From UBA7692 sp964650845 (GTDB taxonomy: Bacteria > Bacteroidota > Bacteroidia > Chitinophagales > LD1): a stretch of 64,000 bases of DNA. The notes below the pieces were generated by a model. It was not told where the DNA came from and ran no database searches. It was given only the letters and a program-made list of their open reading frames with translations. The position numbers and the translations under genes are program-made. Below, piece after piece: positions 1-9,104 of the stretch. Location of the stretch: contig CAZYXR010000001.1 of assembly GCA_964650845.1 (NCBI GenBank), positions 1 through 64,000 of the forward strand, read 5' to 3'. The stretch's first letter is position 1, and each line of letters begins with the position of its first letter.

Positions 1-2366
1 TTAAAAAACAACACAAAGAAATAGCTGTTGTTGTTTCGGCTTTTGGCGGAGTAACAGACGAACTTATTCGCCTATGCCAGGCGGCTTTGTTGGGCGAAGA
101 ACACTTTAAGCTCATCTACAAACAATTAGAAAAACGACACCTCGATGCTGTAAAAAACTTGGTGCACGTAAAACGGCAATCGCAAGTAGCAGGCAATGTA
201 ATTCAAACACTAAATCAACTTTACGACATCTGCAAAGGCATTGCGCTGATAAAAGAACTATCGCCCAAAACGCACGATTTTGTAATCAGTTTTGGCGAAA
301 GACTATCGGCATATATTGTTAGCGAAGCCGCAAAAGAAAATCTAAAAGATGCGCATTACTTAGATGCCCGCGAGGTGGTAAAAACCGACAGTAATTTTGG
401 TTATGCAAAAGTGAACTTCGAAAAAACAAATGCTCTTATTCGCAGCTACTTTAAACAAAAAAAAGCCACCTATTTCATCACCGGGTTTATTGGCTCAAAT
501 GAACTAAATGAAACAACCACTATTGGCAGAAGTGGCTCCGACTACACAGCTTCGATTTTTGGCGCAGCATTAAAAGCAACAGGCATTGAAATTTGGACAG
601 ATGTAGATGGAATTATGACCACCGACCCACGCCAAGTAAAGCAGGCTTTTCCGGTGCCCGAAATAACTTATGAAGAAGCAATGGAACTTTCGCATTTTGG
701 AGCCAAGGTTATTTTTCCGGCTACTATGCGCCCGGCAATGGCGAGCAAAATTCCTATTTGGGTAAAAAACACTTTCAACCCAGGCTTTCGCGGCACACTT
801 ATTACCAACAAATCTTCCGACACAATCCATGTAGTAAAGGGAATTTCATCACTCAACAACATCTGTTTACTAAATATTGAAGGCAGTGGAATGGTTGGCG
901 TTTCGGGCGTTTCGGGCAGGTTGTTCACAGCCATTTCGCGCAGCAAAATCAATGTAATACTGATTTCGCAAGCCTCATCGGAGCACTCAATTTGTATAGC
1001 CGTAAATGAAACCGAAGCAGCCAATGCAAAGCAAGTAATTGAAGAAGAATTTAGGCTGGAAATAAAGACCGGGCAAATAGATGAAGTTGCCATACAACAC
1101 AAACTTTGCATTGTTGCCATTGTGGGCGAAAACATGAAACACCTCCCTGGCACAGCATCAAAAATGTTTGCAGCGTTAGGCAAAAACGGTGTCAATATTA
1201 TTGCAATAGCACAAGGCTCATCCGAAAAAAATATCTCTGCCGTTATTGCCTTAAAAGATCAAAGCAAGGCGTTAAACACACTACACGAAGCCTTCTTTTT
1301 ATCCGACAAAAAAGTGTTGAATTTATTTTTGCTGGGCATTGGCTTAGTAGGTGGTAAAGTGTTAGATATTATTGAAAAACAACGCAAACATCTATCAGAA
1401 AAGCACCTGTTGGATGTGCGTGTGGTTGGCGTTTCTAACAGCAGCAAGATGCACTTTGACGAGCATGAAATAAAAGACTGGAAAAAGCAACTAAACGACA
1501 AAGGAGAAACAGCAAATTTGGAAGGCTTTGTAACAAAAATGAAACAAATAAACCTACCCAATAGTGTGTTTATTGATTCAACAGCAAGCGACTTACCGAT
1601 TCCTCTATACGAGCAAATTTTAGCTTCCAACATCTCCATTGTAACACCCAACAAACGTGCTTGTTCAGGCAAGCTATCTTACTATCAAAAATTGAAACAT
1701 TTAAGCGTTCGCCACAATGCAAAGTTTCTTTTTGAAACCAATGTGGGAGCAGGTTTACCGGTAATCAACACTTTAAACGACTTATTGATGAGTGGTGATG
1801 AAGTACTAAAAATAGAAGCTGTTGTTTCGGGCACGCTCAACTACCTTTTTTATCACTTTGACGAAGGGATGAGTTTTGCTGAATTACTGCTAAAAGCAAA
1901 AGAGCTCGGCTACACCGAACCCGACCCTCGCGATGACCTGAGCGGCATGGATGTAGCTCGCAAAATTTTAATTTTAGCACGCGAATGCGGCAGCACATTA
2001 GAACTAAAAAATGTTTCGGTCGAAAACCTCGTTCCTACAAATTGCCGTAAAGCAAAAACAGTGGCTGATTTTTTTGCAGAACTAAAAAAGACAGAAAAAG
2101 TATTTACCGAAAGGCTGATGAAAGCCAAAAAGAACAAATGCAAACTGAAGTACATTGCCACTTATGAAAATGGCAAAACAACCACTGCATTGAAAGAAGT
2201 AAACGAATCGCATCCATTTTACTCACTTGCCGGAACCGAAAACAGTTTTTGCTTCACAACACAGCGATACAAACAATATCCGTTGGTAGTAAAAGGGCCC
2301 GGTGCGGGCGCAGAAGTAACTGCGGCAGGTGTATTTGCCGATGTAATTAGAATAGCCAATAGCTGA
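1..2366 (+). CDS. thrA: Bifunctional aspartokinase / homoserine dehydrogenase, 5' end missing
   Basis: The reading frame is already open at position 3 and runs to a TGA at 2364-2366, so the start codon lies upstream of the window. About 787 residues are visible, close to the roughly 815 of full-length family members. The first visible residues (IAVVVSAFGGVTDEL) are the N-terminal kinase motif. The kinase part continues with TTTIGRSGSDYTA and TDVDGIMTTDPR, then tandem ACT regulatory domains (SSEHSICIAV, SSEKNISAVI). The homoserine dehydrogenase part has the NAD(P)-binding LFLLGIGLVGGKV and the substrate signature GYTEPDPRDDLSGMDVARK. The enzyme catalyses the first and third steps from aspartate to threonine and methionine in the cytoplasm, and the ACT domains normally mediate threonine feedback. 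It is convergent with the next gene, with an 8-bp gap. Confidence 0.97.
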   Translation, partial: KKQHKEIAVVVSAFGGVTDELIRLCQAALLGEEHFKLIYKQLEKRHLDAVKNLVHVKRQSQVAGNVIQTLNQLYDICKGIALIKELSPKTHDFVISFGERLSAYIVSEAAKENLKDAHYLDAREVVKTDSNFGYAKVNFEKTNALIRSYFKQKKATYFITGFIGSNELNETTTIGRSGSDYTASIFGAALKATGIEIWTDVDGIMTTDPRQVKQAFPVPEITYEEAMELSHFGAKVIFPATMRPAMASKIPIWVKNTFNPGFRGTLITNKSSDTIHVVKGISSLNNICLLNIEGSGMVGVSGVSGRLFTAISRSKINVILISQASSEHSICIAVNETEAANAKQVIEEEFRLEIKTGQIDEVAIQHKLCIVAIVGENMKHLPGTASKMFAALGKNGVNIIAIAQGSSEKNISAVIALKDQSKALNTLHEAFFLSDKKVLNLFLLGIGLVGGKVLDIIEKQRKHLSEKHLLDVRVVGVSNSSKMHFDEHEIKDWKKQLNDKGETANLEGFVTKMKQINLPNSVFIDSTASDLPIPLYEQILASNISIVTPNKRACSGKLSYYQKLKHLSVRHNAKFLFETNVGAGLPVINTLNDLLMSGDEVLKIEAVVSGTLNYLFYHFDEGMSFAELLLKAKELGYTEPDPRDDLSGMDVARKILILARECGSTLELKNVSVENLVPTNCRKAKTVADFFAELKKTEKVFTERLMKAKKNKCKLKYIATYENGKTTTALKEVNESHPFYSLAGTENSFCFTTQRYKQYPLVVKGPGAGAEVTAAGVFADVIRIANS

Positions 2367-2374
2367 GGCGGAAA

Positions 2375-3397
2375 CTAAATCGTCCAACTGGTTAAGCCAT
2401 GCGGAGTAAAAGTATAGCGCATCTGTTTACCACCAAATTGATTTAAGGCTTCTATTACTTTAAAGCGATTATTGTATGGTGCGTAAAAAAACATAAAGCC
2501 ACCGCCTCCGGCACCAGAAATTTTTCCTCCGGTTGCTCCGGCTTTTAATGCTGCTTCATACAATTCGTCTATTTGCGGATTGCTGATGCCACTTGCCATA
2601 TCCTTTTTGTGTTGCCAGCCATAATGCAAAATTTCGCCAATGCTATCTACTTCACCTTTCAGCAAGGCTTCTTTCATTCTCTGCGCCTGCTCTTTCAAAC
2701 TGTGCATGGCATCAATGCTTTTTTCATTTTTCTGCTTCACATTTTCGCGCTGTTTTTCAATTATATCGCTCGATAAACGGCTTGTTTCTGTGAAATACAA
2801 AATGAGATTGTTCTCCAACTCGTGCAGGTACTTTTCTTTAACCCGAAGCGGATTGACAATAACTTTATCGTTGGCATAAAACTCCATAAAATTCACCCCG
2901 CCAAATGTTGCCGCATATTGATCCTGCTTGCCACCTGCCATTTTCAAATCTTCGCGCTCTATGCTGTATGCAAGATGTGCAATATCGTATTCGCCCAAAG
3001 GTAATTTCAACCATTCTACAAATGCCCCCAACATTGCCACCACCAAAGTAGAAGAAGAGCCTAAACCACTGCCCGGAGGCGCATCAACAAACGTGGTTAA
3101 TTCAAACGAAAGTGGTTGCTTTACAAAATCGCGCACAATGCGATTGTAAACACCACGCGCCAAATCCAGCTTACCATTCAGTTCCAATTCATTTACCGAA
3201 TTAAGTGTGTAAACTTCGTTTCTATCAACGGCATGTAGCACAATTTTTCTATCGCTTGCGGGCTTAATGGTTGCATAGGCATACATACCTATGGTAGCAT
3301 TTAAAATTGCTCCGCCATACAAGTCGGAATATGGACTAACATCCGTGCCACCGCCCGCCAAACCAAGCCTTAAAGGTGCTTTGCTTCTGTATATCAC
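2375..3397 (-). CDS. GHMP-family sugar kinase (HddA/heptose-7-phosphate kinase-like)
   Basis: A 340-residue protein with the three GHMP-kinase signatures: an N-terminal KAPLRLGLAGGGTD (residues 7-19), the ATP-binding PPGSGLGSSS (107-116), and a C-terminal glycine-rich KISGAGGGGFMFF. The closest family I recognise is D-glycero-D-manno-heptose-7-phosphate kinase and related fucokinase-like enzymes, which phosphorylate a sugar before nucleotide activation for surface polysaccharide. The substrate cannot be fixed from sequence. It is the last gene of a minus-strand operon, 6 bp after the WbpB-like dehydrogenase, which supports a role in nucleotide-sugar or envelope glycan synthesis. Confidence 0.85.
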   Translation of the reverse strand: MIYRSKAPLRLGLAGGGTDVSPYSDLYGGAILNATIGMYAYATIKPASDRKIVLHAVDRNEVYTLNSVNELELNGKLDLARGVYNRIVRDFVKQPLSFELTTFVDAPPGSGLGSSSTLVVAMLGAFVEWLKLPLGEYDIAHLAYSIEREDLKMAGGKQDQYAATFGGVNFMEFYANDKVIVNPLRVKEKYLHELENNLILYFTETSRLSSDIIEKQRENVKQKNEKSIDAMHSLKEQAQRMKEALLKGEVDSIGEILHYGWQHKKDMASGISNPQIDELYEAALKAGATGGKISGAGGGGFMFFYAPYNNRFKVIEALNQFGGKQMRYTFTPHGLTSWTI

Positions 3398-3403
3398 AAT
3401 TAG

Positions 3404-4369
3404 TTATTTATCGAATGGATGTTTTGCTGCCGGCAATTGCGCAAAGGGGTGATAATCGCCTTTTAGTCCAAGCGGAGTTTGTGTGCGAATATCGTGTACA
3501 ATTTGTATCGAAGACATCGCCTCCATTAAACCAAAGCCATTGCCTGCAAGAATGTGTTTGTAGCTATCGGTATGCAACTCGGTAAAGCCATCGCTAAATT
3601 CAATTTCTTCGCCTTCCAGCATCATGCTGCGGTAGGTGCGCTTGCCACTTGCCTTTACACTATCGGGAATGGTGTTGTAATTGATGCTTAAAAACCAACG
3701 TACACGAGCATTTTCAAATTCTAAAAAACCTGCTGCGCGATCGTGCGTGTGCAAATGCACCACATTTTGTTGCAATGCTCCAAACACCCAGCCCAGCATA
3801 TCGTAAAAGTGAACGCCAATGTTTGTGGCTATGCCACCACTTTTGGTTACATCGCCTTTCCAACTGGTGTAGTACCAATTGCCGCGCGAAGTAATGTAGG
3901 TAAGATCTAACTCGTACTTCTTATCGCGAGGATTCGCAGCTACTCTTTTCTTCAATTCAATAATGCTTGGATGCAAGCGCAGTTGAAAAATATTGAACAC
4001 TTTTTTGCCGGTATCTTTTTCTAAATCGGCAAGCGAGTCGACATTCCAAGGGTTCAACACTAAGGGTTTTTCGCATATCACATCTGCTTGTTGTTTTAGC
4101 CCAAAGCGAATATGCGAATCGTGTAAAAAATTTGGCGAGCAAACAGAAACGTAATCTAACTTTCTATCGGTGCGGCTGAGTTTATCAACGTGCCTATCGA
4201 ACCTTTCAAATTCAGTAAAAAAACTCGCTTCGGGAAAGTAAGAATCAATCAAGCCAACACTATCAAACTTATCGAGCGCAGCAACAAGATTGTTGTCCGT
4301 GTCTTTTATTGCTTTCATGTGTCGCGGAGCAATGTAGCCGGCAGCCCCAATAAGTGCGAAGTTCTTCAT
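3404..4369 (-). CDS. wbpB: Gfo/Idh/MocA oxidoreductase, WbpB/WlbA-type UDP-GlcNAcA 3-dehydrogenase
   Basis: A 321-residue NAD-dependent dehydrogenase. The N-terminus MKNFALIGAAGYIAPRHM, the EKP motif (residues 100-102), TYITSRGNWYYTSWKGD (about 157-173) and TNIGVHFYDML (182-192, candidate catalytic His187) follow the WbpB/WlbA subfamily along the whole length. That family oxidises UDP-N-acetyl-D-glucosaminuronic acid at C3 in the route to diacetylated aminouronic acids of O-antigen and capsule. The partner transaminase and acetyltransferase (WbpE, WbpD) are not in the window. It lies 9 bp downstream of the enoyl-CoA hydratase gene and 6 bp upstream of the GHMP kinase gene. The subfamily assignment rests on recalled similarity. 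The superfamily is certain. Confidence 0.9.
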   Translation of the reverse strand: MKNFALIGAAGYIAPRHMKAIKDTDNNLVAALDKFDSVGLIDSYFPEASFFTEFERFDRHVDKLSRTDRKLDYVSVCSPNFLHDSHIRFGLKQQADVICEKPLVLNPWNVDSLADLEKDTGKKVFNIFQLRLHPSIIELKKRVAANPRDKKYELDLTYITSRGNWYYTSWKGDVTKSGGIATNIGVHFYDMLGWVFGALQQNVVHLHTHDRAAGFLEFENARVRWFLSINYNTIPDSVKASGKRTYRSMMLEGEEIEFSDGFTELHTDSYKHILAGNGFGLMEAMSSIQIVHDIRTQTPLGLKGDYHPFAQLPAAKHPFDK

Positions 4370-4378
4370 CTTTAAAAA

Positions 4379-5161
4379 TTATTTTCCTTTAAAAGCCGCT
4401 TTTCTTTTTTCTAAAAAAGCATTAGTGCCTTCGGTAAAATCCTCAGTTGAAACACAATTGCTAAACTCTTCAATTTCTGTATCAAATCCATCAATACCAT
4501 CTTTAAAATGTGCGTGAACGCATTCTATTACTTTCGAAATTGCCACTGGTGCTTTACCATTGATTTTATGTAGTAATGCGCGGCAAACTTCGAGCAGCTC
4601 TACGGTTTGCACTACATCGTTTACCAAACCAAGCCTTTCGGCACAAACGGCATCAATGGTATCGCCAGTCATCAACAATTCAAATGCTTTGCCTTTGCCA
4701 ATCAGTTGCACTAAACGCTGCGTGCCACCATAGCCGGGAATGATACCAAGGTTTACCTCGGGTTGCCCAAACTTGGCATTTTCGCTGGCAATGCGAATGT
4801 GGCAAGCCATTGCCAACTCGCACCCTCCGCCCAATGCAAAACCATTAACCGCAGCAATAACCGGCTTTGGCGATAGCTCTATTTTATTGAAAACTGCGTG
4901 TCCGCGCTTTGCCAATACAACACCCTGCTCTTTGGTTAAGCCTTTAAACTCTGCAATATCTGCCCCAGCAGCAAATGCCTTTGGCCCCTTTCCTGTAATA
5001 ATACAAGCTCGCACCTCATTATTGTTATACAACTCATCTATGGCCTCGCTCAACTCGCCAATCAACTGCGCATTCAATGCGTTCAGCTTTTCTTCTCTGT
5101 TAATGGTAATGGTTAAAATGCCTTCTGAAATTTCTGTAAGAAGTGTTTGAAATACTTTCAT
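4379..5161 (-). CDS. Enoyl-CoA hydratase/isomerase (crotonase family)
   Basis: A 260-residue crotonase, the usual length for the family. The oxyanion-hole segments are AFAAGADIAEF (62-72) and NGFALGGGCELAMAC (106-120). The two catalytic glutamates are Glu115 and Glu135, 20 residues apart as in rat crotonase, and PGYGGTQRL follows. It hydrates 2-enoyl-CoA in fatty-acid or amino-acid catabolism in the cytoplasm. The frame is open for another 73 codons upstream, but those residues lack family similarity and would overlap the divergent gene at 5283, so the ATG at 5161 is chosen. It leads an operon with wbpB and the GHMP kinase, an odd functional pairing that may only reflect tight spacing. Confidence 0.93.
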   Translation of the reverse strand: MKVFQTLLTEISEGILTITINREEKLNALNAQLIGELSEAIDELYNNNEVRACIITGKGPKAFAAGADIAEFKGLTKEQGVVLAKRGHAVFNKIELSPKPVIAAVNGFALGGGCELAMACHIRIASENAKFGQPEVNLGIIPGYGGTQRLVQLIGKGKAFELLMTGDTIDAVCAERLGLVNDVVQTVELLEVCRALLHKINGKAPVAISKVIECVHAHFKDGIDGFDTEIEEFSNCVSTEDFTEGTNAFLEKRKAAFKGK

Positions 5162-5282
5162 GTTATTGTTTTGCGCTGCGAAAGAACTAATACCCATCGA
5201 ATACACAATATTTTTCTCAAGATTTTGTAACCTTTTCTTTTTGTATGCCGTATCAGAAGATATAACACGAAAATTTAGAACC

Positions 5283-5678
5283 ATGAAAAACGTAATAACA
5301 ACCTTAGCAGCAATAACAACCTTCTCAGTTTGTGCTTTCGCTACCAACCCTGGTGCAAAACACGCATTTAAGGATGCCAACGCAGAAGTAGCTTTGGAAA
5401 TTGAGCGTAATAAAGGAGAAGTTGCATTGCATATTCTTGCTCAAGACATGGCTCAGTACGATCATATAGTAATAGAAAGAAGCGGAAACGGAGGCGAATT
5501 TTTTAGCCAAGTAAAATATGTGCAAACCGAAGGGGCAGATATTGAAGATGGAAACTATGTTTTTCGTGCCGATAAATATCCTTTGCCAAATAACACAGTG
5601 AGCTACTACCGTATTAAAACTGTAGGAAAAGACGGTTCTACAAGAACCTTCCCAAGCATTGAATTGGCAAGTAATTAA
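5283..5678 (+). CDS. Small secreted protein of unknown function
   Basis: A 131-residue protein starting MKNVITTLAAITTFSVCAFA, a typical signal peptide with cleavage likely after AFA. The mature part is about 110 residues of predicted beta structure (VALEIERNKGEVALHIL, YDHIVIERSGNGG, VSYYRIKTVGKDGS). This resembles the fibronectin-type-III-like modules that end many Bacteroidota secreted proteins, where Y-RI--V--DG-- is a common strand pattern. I do not recognise a named family. A longer frame opens upstream at 5160, but the signal peptide fixes the start at 5283. A rho-independent terminator about 100 bp downstream suggests a single-gene transcript. Confidence 0.75.
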   Translation: MKNVITTLAAITTFSVCAFATNPGAKHAFKDANAEVALEIERNKGEVALHILAQDMAQYDHIVIERSGNGGEFFSQVKYVQTEGADIEDGNYVFRADKYPLPNNTVSYYRIKTVGKDGSTRTFPSIELASN

Positions 5679-5777
5679 ATAATTCTAATCCCAAACCACA
5701 TACCCTAAGGCCTCATCCCAAGCCCTGAATCCTTTAACCACTATAGCACTTATACCCCAAGATCCATAGTCAGAGGA

Positions 5778-5805
5778 GGGTTGCAGCAATGCAGCCCTTT
5801 TTTTT
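5778..5805 (+). terminator. Rho-independent terminator after the small secreted protein gene
   Basis: A 7-bp stem (GGGTTGC at 5778-5784 with GCAGCCC at 5791-5797, one G-U pair), a 6-nt loop AGCAAT, then eight T residues. It follows the stop codon at 5678 by 100 bp. Confidence 0.8.
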
Positions 5806-5821
5806 GTTTTGGTATTACTCG

Positions 5822-5839
5822 GTCTGACCTTGGTCAGAC
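5822..5839. repeat. Short perfect palindrome next to an inverted-repeat element
   Basis: GTCTGACC (5822-5829), TT, then GGTCAGAC (5832-5839): a perfect 8-bp inverted repeat with a 2-nt centre. It could be an operator or part of the adjacent 5878-6049 element. No gene is nearby to regulate except the terminated gene upstream. Confidence 0.5.
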
Positions 5840-5877
5840 TTTGACATTTAAAGTGAGTTCGTGAACTACAATACTCT

Positions 5878-6049
5878 TAAACCACATAGAAACATAGTTG
5901 AAAAATAGAGAAAATCAGTTTGTGTCAACAAACACTTTGTGCTTCTTTGTTTGCTCTTCTTAAAAAGAAAAAAGCCTGAAGTTTACATAGCCAAAACAAG
6001 TTTTGGACATAGCTGATTATGAGGGAAAACTATGTTCCTATGTGGTTTA
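5878..6049. repeat. 172-bp element bounded by 22-bp imperfect inverted repeats (MITE-like)
   Basis: The ends are inverted repeats of 22 bp with one mismatch (5878-5899 and 6028-6049; cores CCACATAG and CTATGTGG). Inside are a GTTTG/CAAAC hairpin near 5920-5936 and a perfect CCAAAAC-AA-GTTTTGG hairpin near 5991-6006. No reading frame is supported. The arrangement resembles a small non-autonomous mobile or folded-RNA element. Together with the palindrome at 5822 and the terminator it accounts for most of the 413-bp gene-free stretch 5679-6091. I see nothing identifiable at 5679-5777. Confidence 0.55.
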
Positions 6050-6091
6050 GAAAATGTGCATTGTTGTAAAAGGTTCCCGAGTACACGTAAC

Positions 6092-6496
6092 TTACGAAAC
6101 CGGATTCAGAGAAATGCTGAAAATTTTGTACTGACTCAAATCGCGCTCGTAGTAAAATTTATCTAAAGCCTCGTACATATTCAAGGCGCGAAAATACGAG
6201 GTGTAGAGTTTACTTTCGCCAACTTTCATCCATTGAATGGTCATACTACTTTCGTGGTGGTAGTGCTCATCAATATACACTATCATTTTGCGTAGGGCAT
6301 CTACCTTATCGGTGCCAGTAACCGAATGAAACAAAAACGACTGCTCGTGAGCAGGATTGATAGTAACCAAATCCAATTTCACAGTTTCGTTCTTCTGTTT
6401 GAAATTATAAATGGCATTCTCTTGCCGGATGCCCAGCTTGCCTACAATTTCTTTTTGCAGGCGCGCCACTTCTATATGTTCATCAACGTTTGTCAT
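6092..6496 (-). CDS. Conserved-looking hypothetical protein, 134 aa
   Basis: A 134-residue soluble protein without signal peptide or membrane segment. Visible stretches are DEHIEVARLQKEIVGKLGI at the N-terminus, an acidic/aromatic middle (ALRKMIVYIDEHYHHESSM) and FYYERDLSQYKIFSISLNP at the end. I do not recognise the family. The composition matches neighbouring genes and the start ATG at 6496 is followed by a plausible coding frame, so it is probably real. It lies downstream of clpP on the same strand but is separated from it by a hairpin at 6574-6620. Confidence 0.6.
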   Translation of the reverse strand: MTNVDEHIEVARLQKEIVGKLGIRQENAIYNFKQKNETVKLDLVTINPAHEQSFLFHSVTGTDKVDALRKMIVYIDEHYHHESSMTIQWMKVGESKLYTSYFRALNMYEALDKFYYERDLSQYKIFSISLNPVS

Positions 6497-6573
6497 TGGT
6501 AAATTATTGGGAAACTACTTCAATAGTTGGTTATTAGTTTTATAAGCCACACACAAAATATATGTAACTAAAG

Positions 6574-6620
6574 GCTTCGGCAAGCACAGTTAGATTTTTA
6601 CCTAAAAAGCTTGCCGAAGC
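6574..6620 (-). terminator. 12-bp perfect hairpin downstream of clpP
   Basis: GCTTCGGCAAGC (6574-6585) and GCTTGCCGAAGC (6609-6620) form a perfect 12-bp stem with a 23-nt loop, 12 bp after the clpP stop. There is no clean T-tract after the stem on either strand, so it may be a weak terminator or an mRNA 3'-stabilising hairpin. Confidence 0.45.
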
Positions 6621-6631
6621 GTAAAAGTATG

Positions 6632-7248
6632 TTATTTCAAACTATCTGCTATGCCATCAACAATACCGTATTCTACCGATTGTTTGGCATTCAACCAATA
6701 ATCGCGATCAAAGTCTTTCATTACCTGTTCAAAAGACTTACCGCAGTTATCGGCAAGAATCTGAGCGCTTAATTCTTTGGTTTTTTGAATCTCTTTTGCC
6801 GTAATTTCTATATCGGTAGCTTGACCGTACATTCCGCCCANNNNNNNNNNTGATGAATCATTACTCTGCCATTTGGATAAATTAGACGTTTACCTTTTTC
6901 GCCAGCACTCAACAAAATAGAGCCCATGGAAGCCGCCAAGCCCATACAAATAGTATGCACAGGCGATGAAATCAACTTCATAGTGTCATAAATAACCATT
7001 CCACTGGTAACCACACCACCCGGAGAGTTGATGTAAAAGAAAATATCCTTACCCGGGTCGTTTGCCTCTAAAAACAACAATCGGTTTACTACTTTTTCTG
7101 CACTTTCATCATGCACCGGTCCCCACAAAAACACCCTGCGTTGCTCCAGAAATTTGTCATCAAACTTCATCATGCCACCGGCAAGTTTTTTCATTGCCTC
7201 ATCGGGAGCGCCTGGTTTTTCGGGTTCGTCTTCTAATCTGAAATTCAT
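6632..7248 (-). CDS. clpP: ATP-dependent Clp protease proteolytic subunit, interrupted by an assembly gap
   Basis: ClpP, the serine peptidase that forms the barrel used by ClpX/ClpA-type unfoldases. Visible features are FFYINSPGG (70-78), the nucleophile in GLAASMGS (Ser107), and NGRVMIH (catalytic His132). After the gap come GGMYGQATDIEI and a final NAKQSVEYGIVDGIADSLK segment. Ten N at 6841-6850 put the two halves in different frames. The family sequence across the gap (MIH-QPL-GG) needs only 5 bases, so the gene is very probably intact in the organism. Neither tig nor clpX is adjacent. A consensus promoter lies at 7270-7299. Confidence 0.95.
6841..6850. other. Assembly gap (10 N) inside clpP
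   Basis: Ten N between CAT-CA and TG-GGC on the minus strand. Restoring the ClpP frame requires a gap length of 2 modulo 3, which 10 is not. Five bases would give the family sequence HQPLGG. Confidence 0.9.
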
Positions 7249-7269
7249 ACTTTAATTTAATTATGGGTT

Positions 7270-7299
7270 CAAACCTACATCAATTTACCAATTCGCAAA
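7270..7299 (-). promoter_or_regulatory. Bacteroidota-type promoter of clpP
   Basis: On the minus strand TTTG (7299-7296), 18 nt, then TAGGTTTG (7277-7270), an exact match to the phylum -7 consensus TAnnTTTG. Transcription would start near 7264, about 15 nt before the clpP ATG. Confidence 0.7.
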
Positions 7300-7416
7300 A
7301 AAGCATATTAAAGGCAAATGTTGATTTGAACTGTTTTGAAAACATTGTTTTAGCTAATTCAATATTGTTGAGGACGAGAGCGCAAATAAAATATTTCAAA
7401 TTCCATTGATGCGCAA

Positions 7417-8955
7417 CTATCCCGCCCAGTTCTCTCTATCTAAACTTCGGAACTGAATAGCCTCGGCAATGTGTTCCGGCTGAATATCGGTGCTGGCAGC
7501 AAGGTCGGCAATGGTGCGCGATACTTTTAGTATTCGGTCGTAAGCTCTGGCGCTTAGTTGCAGGCGTTCCATTGCTTTGCTTAGCAATGTGCGACTTACA
7601 TCGCTTACCGTGCAAATTTGTTGTACCGCTTTAGCTTCCATTTGCGCATTGCTGTGAATTGCATTGTGTTCAAATCTTTTGCTTTGAATTGCTCTGGCAC
7701 GCAGCACCCTTTCGCGAATTGTACTACTATCATCAGTTTTTCTTTCGCCCGAAAGTTCTTTGAATGCTACCGGTGTAACCTCTACATGCAAATCAATTCT
7801 ATCTAACAACGGCCCTGATATCTTGGCTAAATATTTTTGCACCACACCCGGTCCGCAAACACATTCTTTTTCGGGGTGGTTGTAGTAACCGCAAGGGCAG
7901 GGATTCATAGAAGCAATCAGCATAAAACTTGCAGGATAAGTAACTGATACTTTTGATCGCGAGATGGTTACTTTTCTTTCTTCCATTGGCTGGCGCATTA
8001 CTTCTAACACAGTGCGTTTAAACTCGGGCAACTCGTCTAAAAACAAAACCCCGTTATGCGCTAAAGAAATTTCGCCAGGCTGTGGGTTAGAGCCGCCACC
8101 AACCAAGCCTGCATCACTAATGGTATGGTGAGGCGAACGAAACGGACGCTGATACACAAGCCCTGTATTTTTTGTCAGCCGCCCTGCCACCGAGTGAATT
8201 TTTGTAGTTTCTAATGCCTCGGGCAAAGTAAGTGGCGGAAGTATTGTTGGCAGCCTTTTTGCCAGCATAGTTTTGCCCGCACCCGGTGGACCAATTAAAA
8301 TTACATTGTGCCCTCCGGCAGCAGCAATTTCCATAGCGCGCTTTATATTTTCTTGTCCTTTTACATCCGCAAAATCATACTCGTTATGGCTTTGGCCATC
8401 GCTAAACTCGGCACGAGTATCCACTTCAGTTTTTGTAAGTTCTGCATCGCCCCTCAAAAAATTCACAACCTCGGCAAGATTATCTACGCCAAACACATCC
8501 AAGTTGTTTACAATTGCAGCTTCGCGGGCATTTTGCTTTGGCAAAATAAAACCTTTGTATCCTTCCTTTCGCGCTTGAATGGCAATAGGCAAAGCTCCGC
8601 GCATGGGTATGATAGTGCCATCTAAACTCAGCTCGCCCATGATAATATACTTATTCAGCTCTTCTTCGGGAACTTGATTACTGGATGCAAGAATGCCAAT
8701 TGCCATAGGCAAATCATAAGCCGAGCCTTCTTTGCGCACATCTGCCGGTGCAAGATTGATAACAATTTTGGTGCGCGGCATTTTATAGCCATTATGCTTT
8801 ATCGCAGTTTCCATTCGGTGCCACGACTCTTTTACCGCATTATCGGGCAGCCCTACCATAAAGTAGTTTAACTGCCCGTCTCCGCTGCTTACCTCGATGG
8901 TGATGGTAGCAGCATCTACACCATAAACCGCACTGCCATAAGTTTTAACCAGCAT
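7417..8955 (-). CDS. comM: YifB/ComM-family Mg-chelatase-like AAA+ ATPase
   Basis: A 512-residue protein of the usual YifB/ComM length. It has an N-terminal Lon-protease-like fold region (MLVKTYGSAVYGVDA, VGLPDNAVKES), a Walker A GPPGAGKT (222-229), a Walker B GVLFLDELPEF, a cysteine cluster NPCPCGYYNHPEKECVCGP likely to bind zinc, and a C-terminal LSARAYDRILKVSRTIADLA helical domain. In naturally transformable proteobacteria ComM is a hexameric helicase that promotes branch migration during recombination of incoming DNA. comEC at 59302 also encodes a DNA-uptake function. The role here is inferred from the family only. Confidence 0.93.
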   Translation of the reverse strand: MLVKTYGSAVYGVDAATITIEVSSGDGQLNYFMVGLPDNAVKESWHRMETAIKHNGYKMPRTKIVINLAPADVRKEGSAYDLPMAIGILASSNQVPEEELNKYIIMGELSLDGTIIPMRGALPIAIQARKEGYKGFILPKQNAREAAIVNNLDVFGVDNLAEVVNFLRGDAELTKTEVDTRAEFSDGQSHNEYDFADVKGQENIKRAMEIAAAGGHNVILIGPPGAGKTMLAKRLPTILPPLTLPEALETTKIHSVAGRLTKNTGLVYQRPFRSPHHTISDAGLVGGGSNPQPGEISLAHNGVLFLDELPEFKRTVLEVMRQPMEERKVTISRSKVSVTYPASFMLIASMNPCPCGYYNHPEKECVCGPGVVQKYLAKISGPLLDRIDLHVEVTPVAFKELSGERKTDDSSTIRERVLRARAIQSKRFEHNAIHSNAQMEAKAVQQICTVSDVSRTLLSKAMERLQLSARAYDRILKVSRTIADLAASTDIQPEHIAEAIQFRSLDRENWAG

Positions 8956-9104
8956 AAATTTTAAAACGGTTTTTTTATTAAAAACAAACCAAAGTAATTT
9001 TTTTAATACTCTGCTACATCATTACACGTACACATTAGTTCAATGCAACACAATACCGGCATCTGTGAGCAAAATAAATTTACTTTTAGCGCAAAATTAT
9101 TGCC

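Noticed and set aside
5162..5380. 73-codon N-terminal extension of the enoyl-CoA hydratase
   Set aside because: It lacks crotonase similarity and overlaps the oppositely oriented signal-peptide gene. The 260-residue form has the family length.
6808..7248. ClpP as a truncated pseudogene
   Set aside because: The break coincides exactly with an N gap, and all catalytic motifs on both sides are intact.
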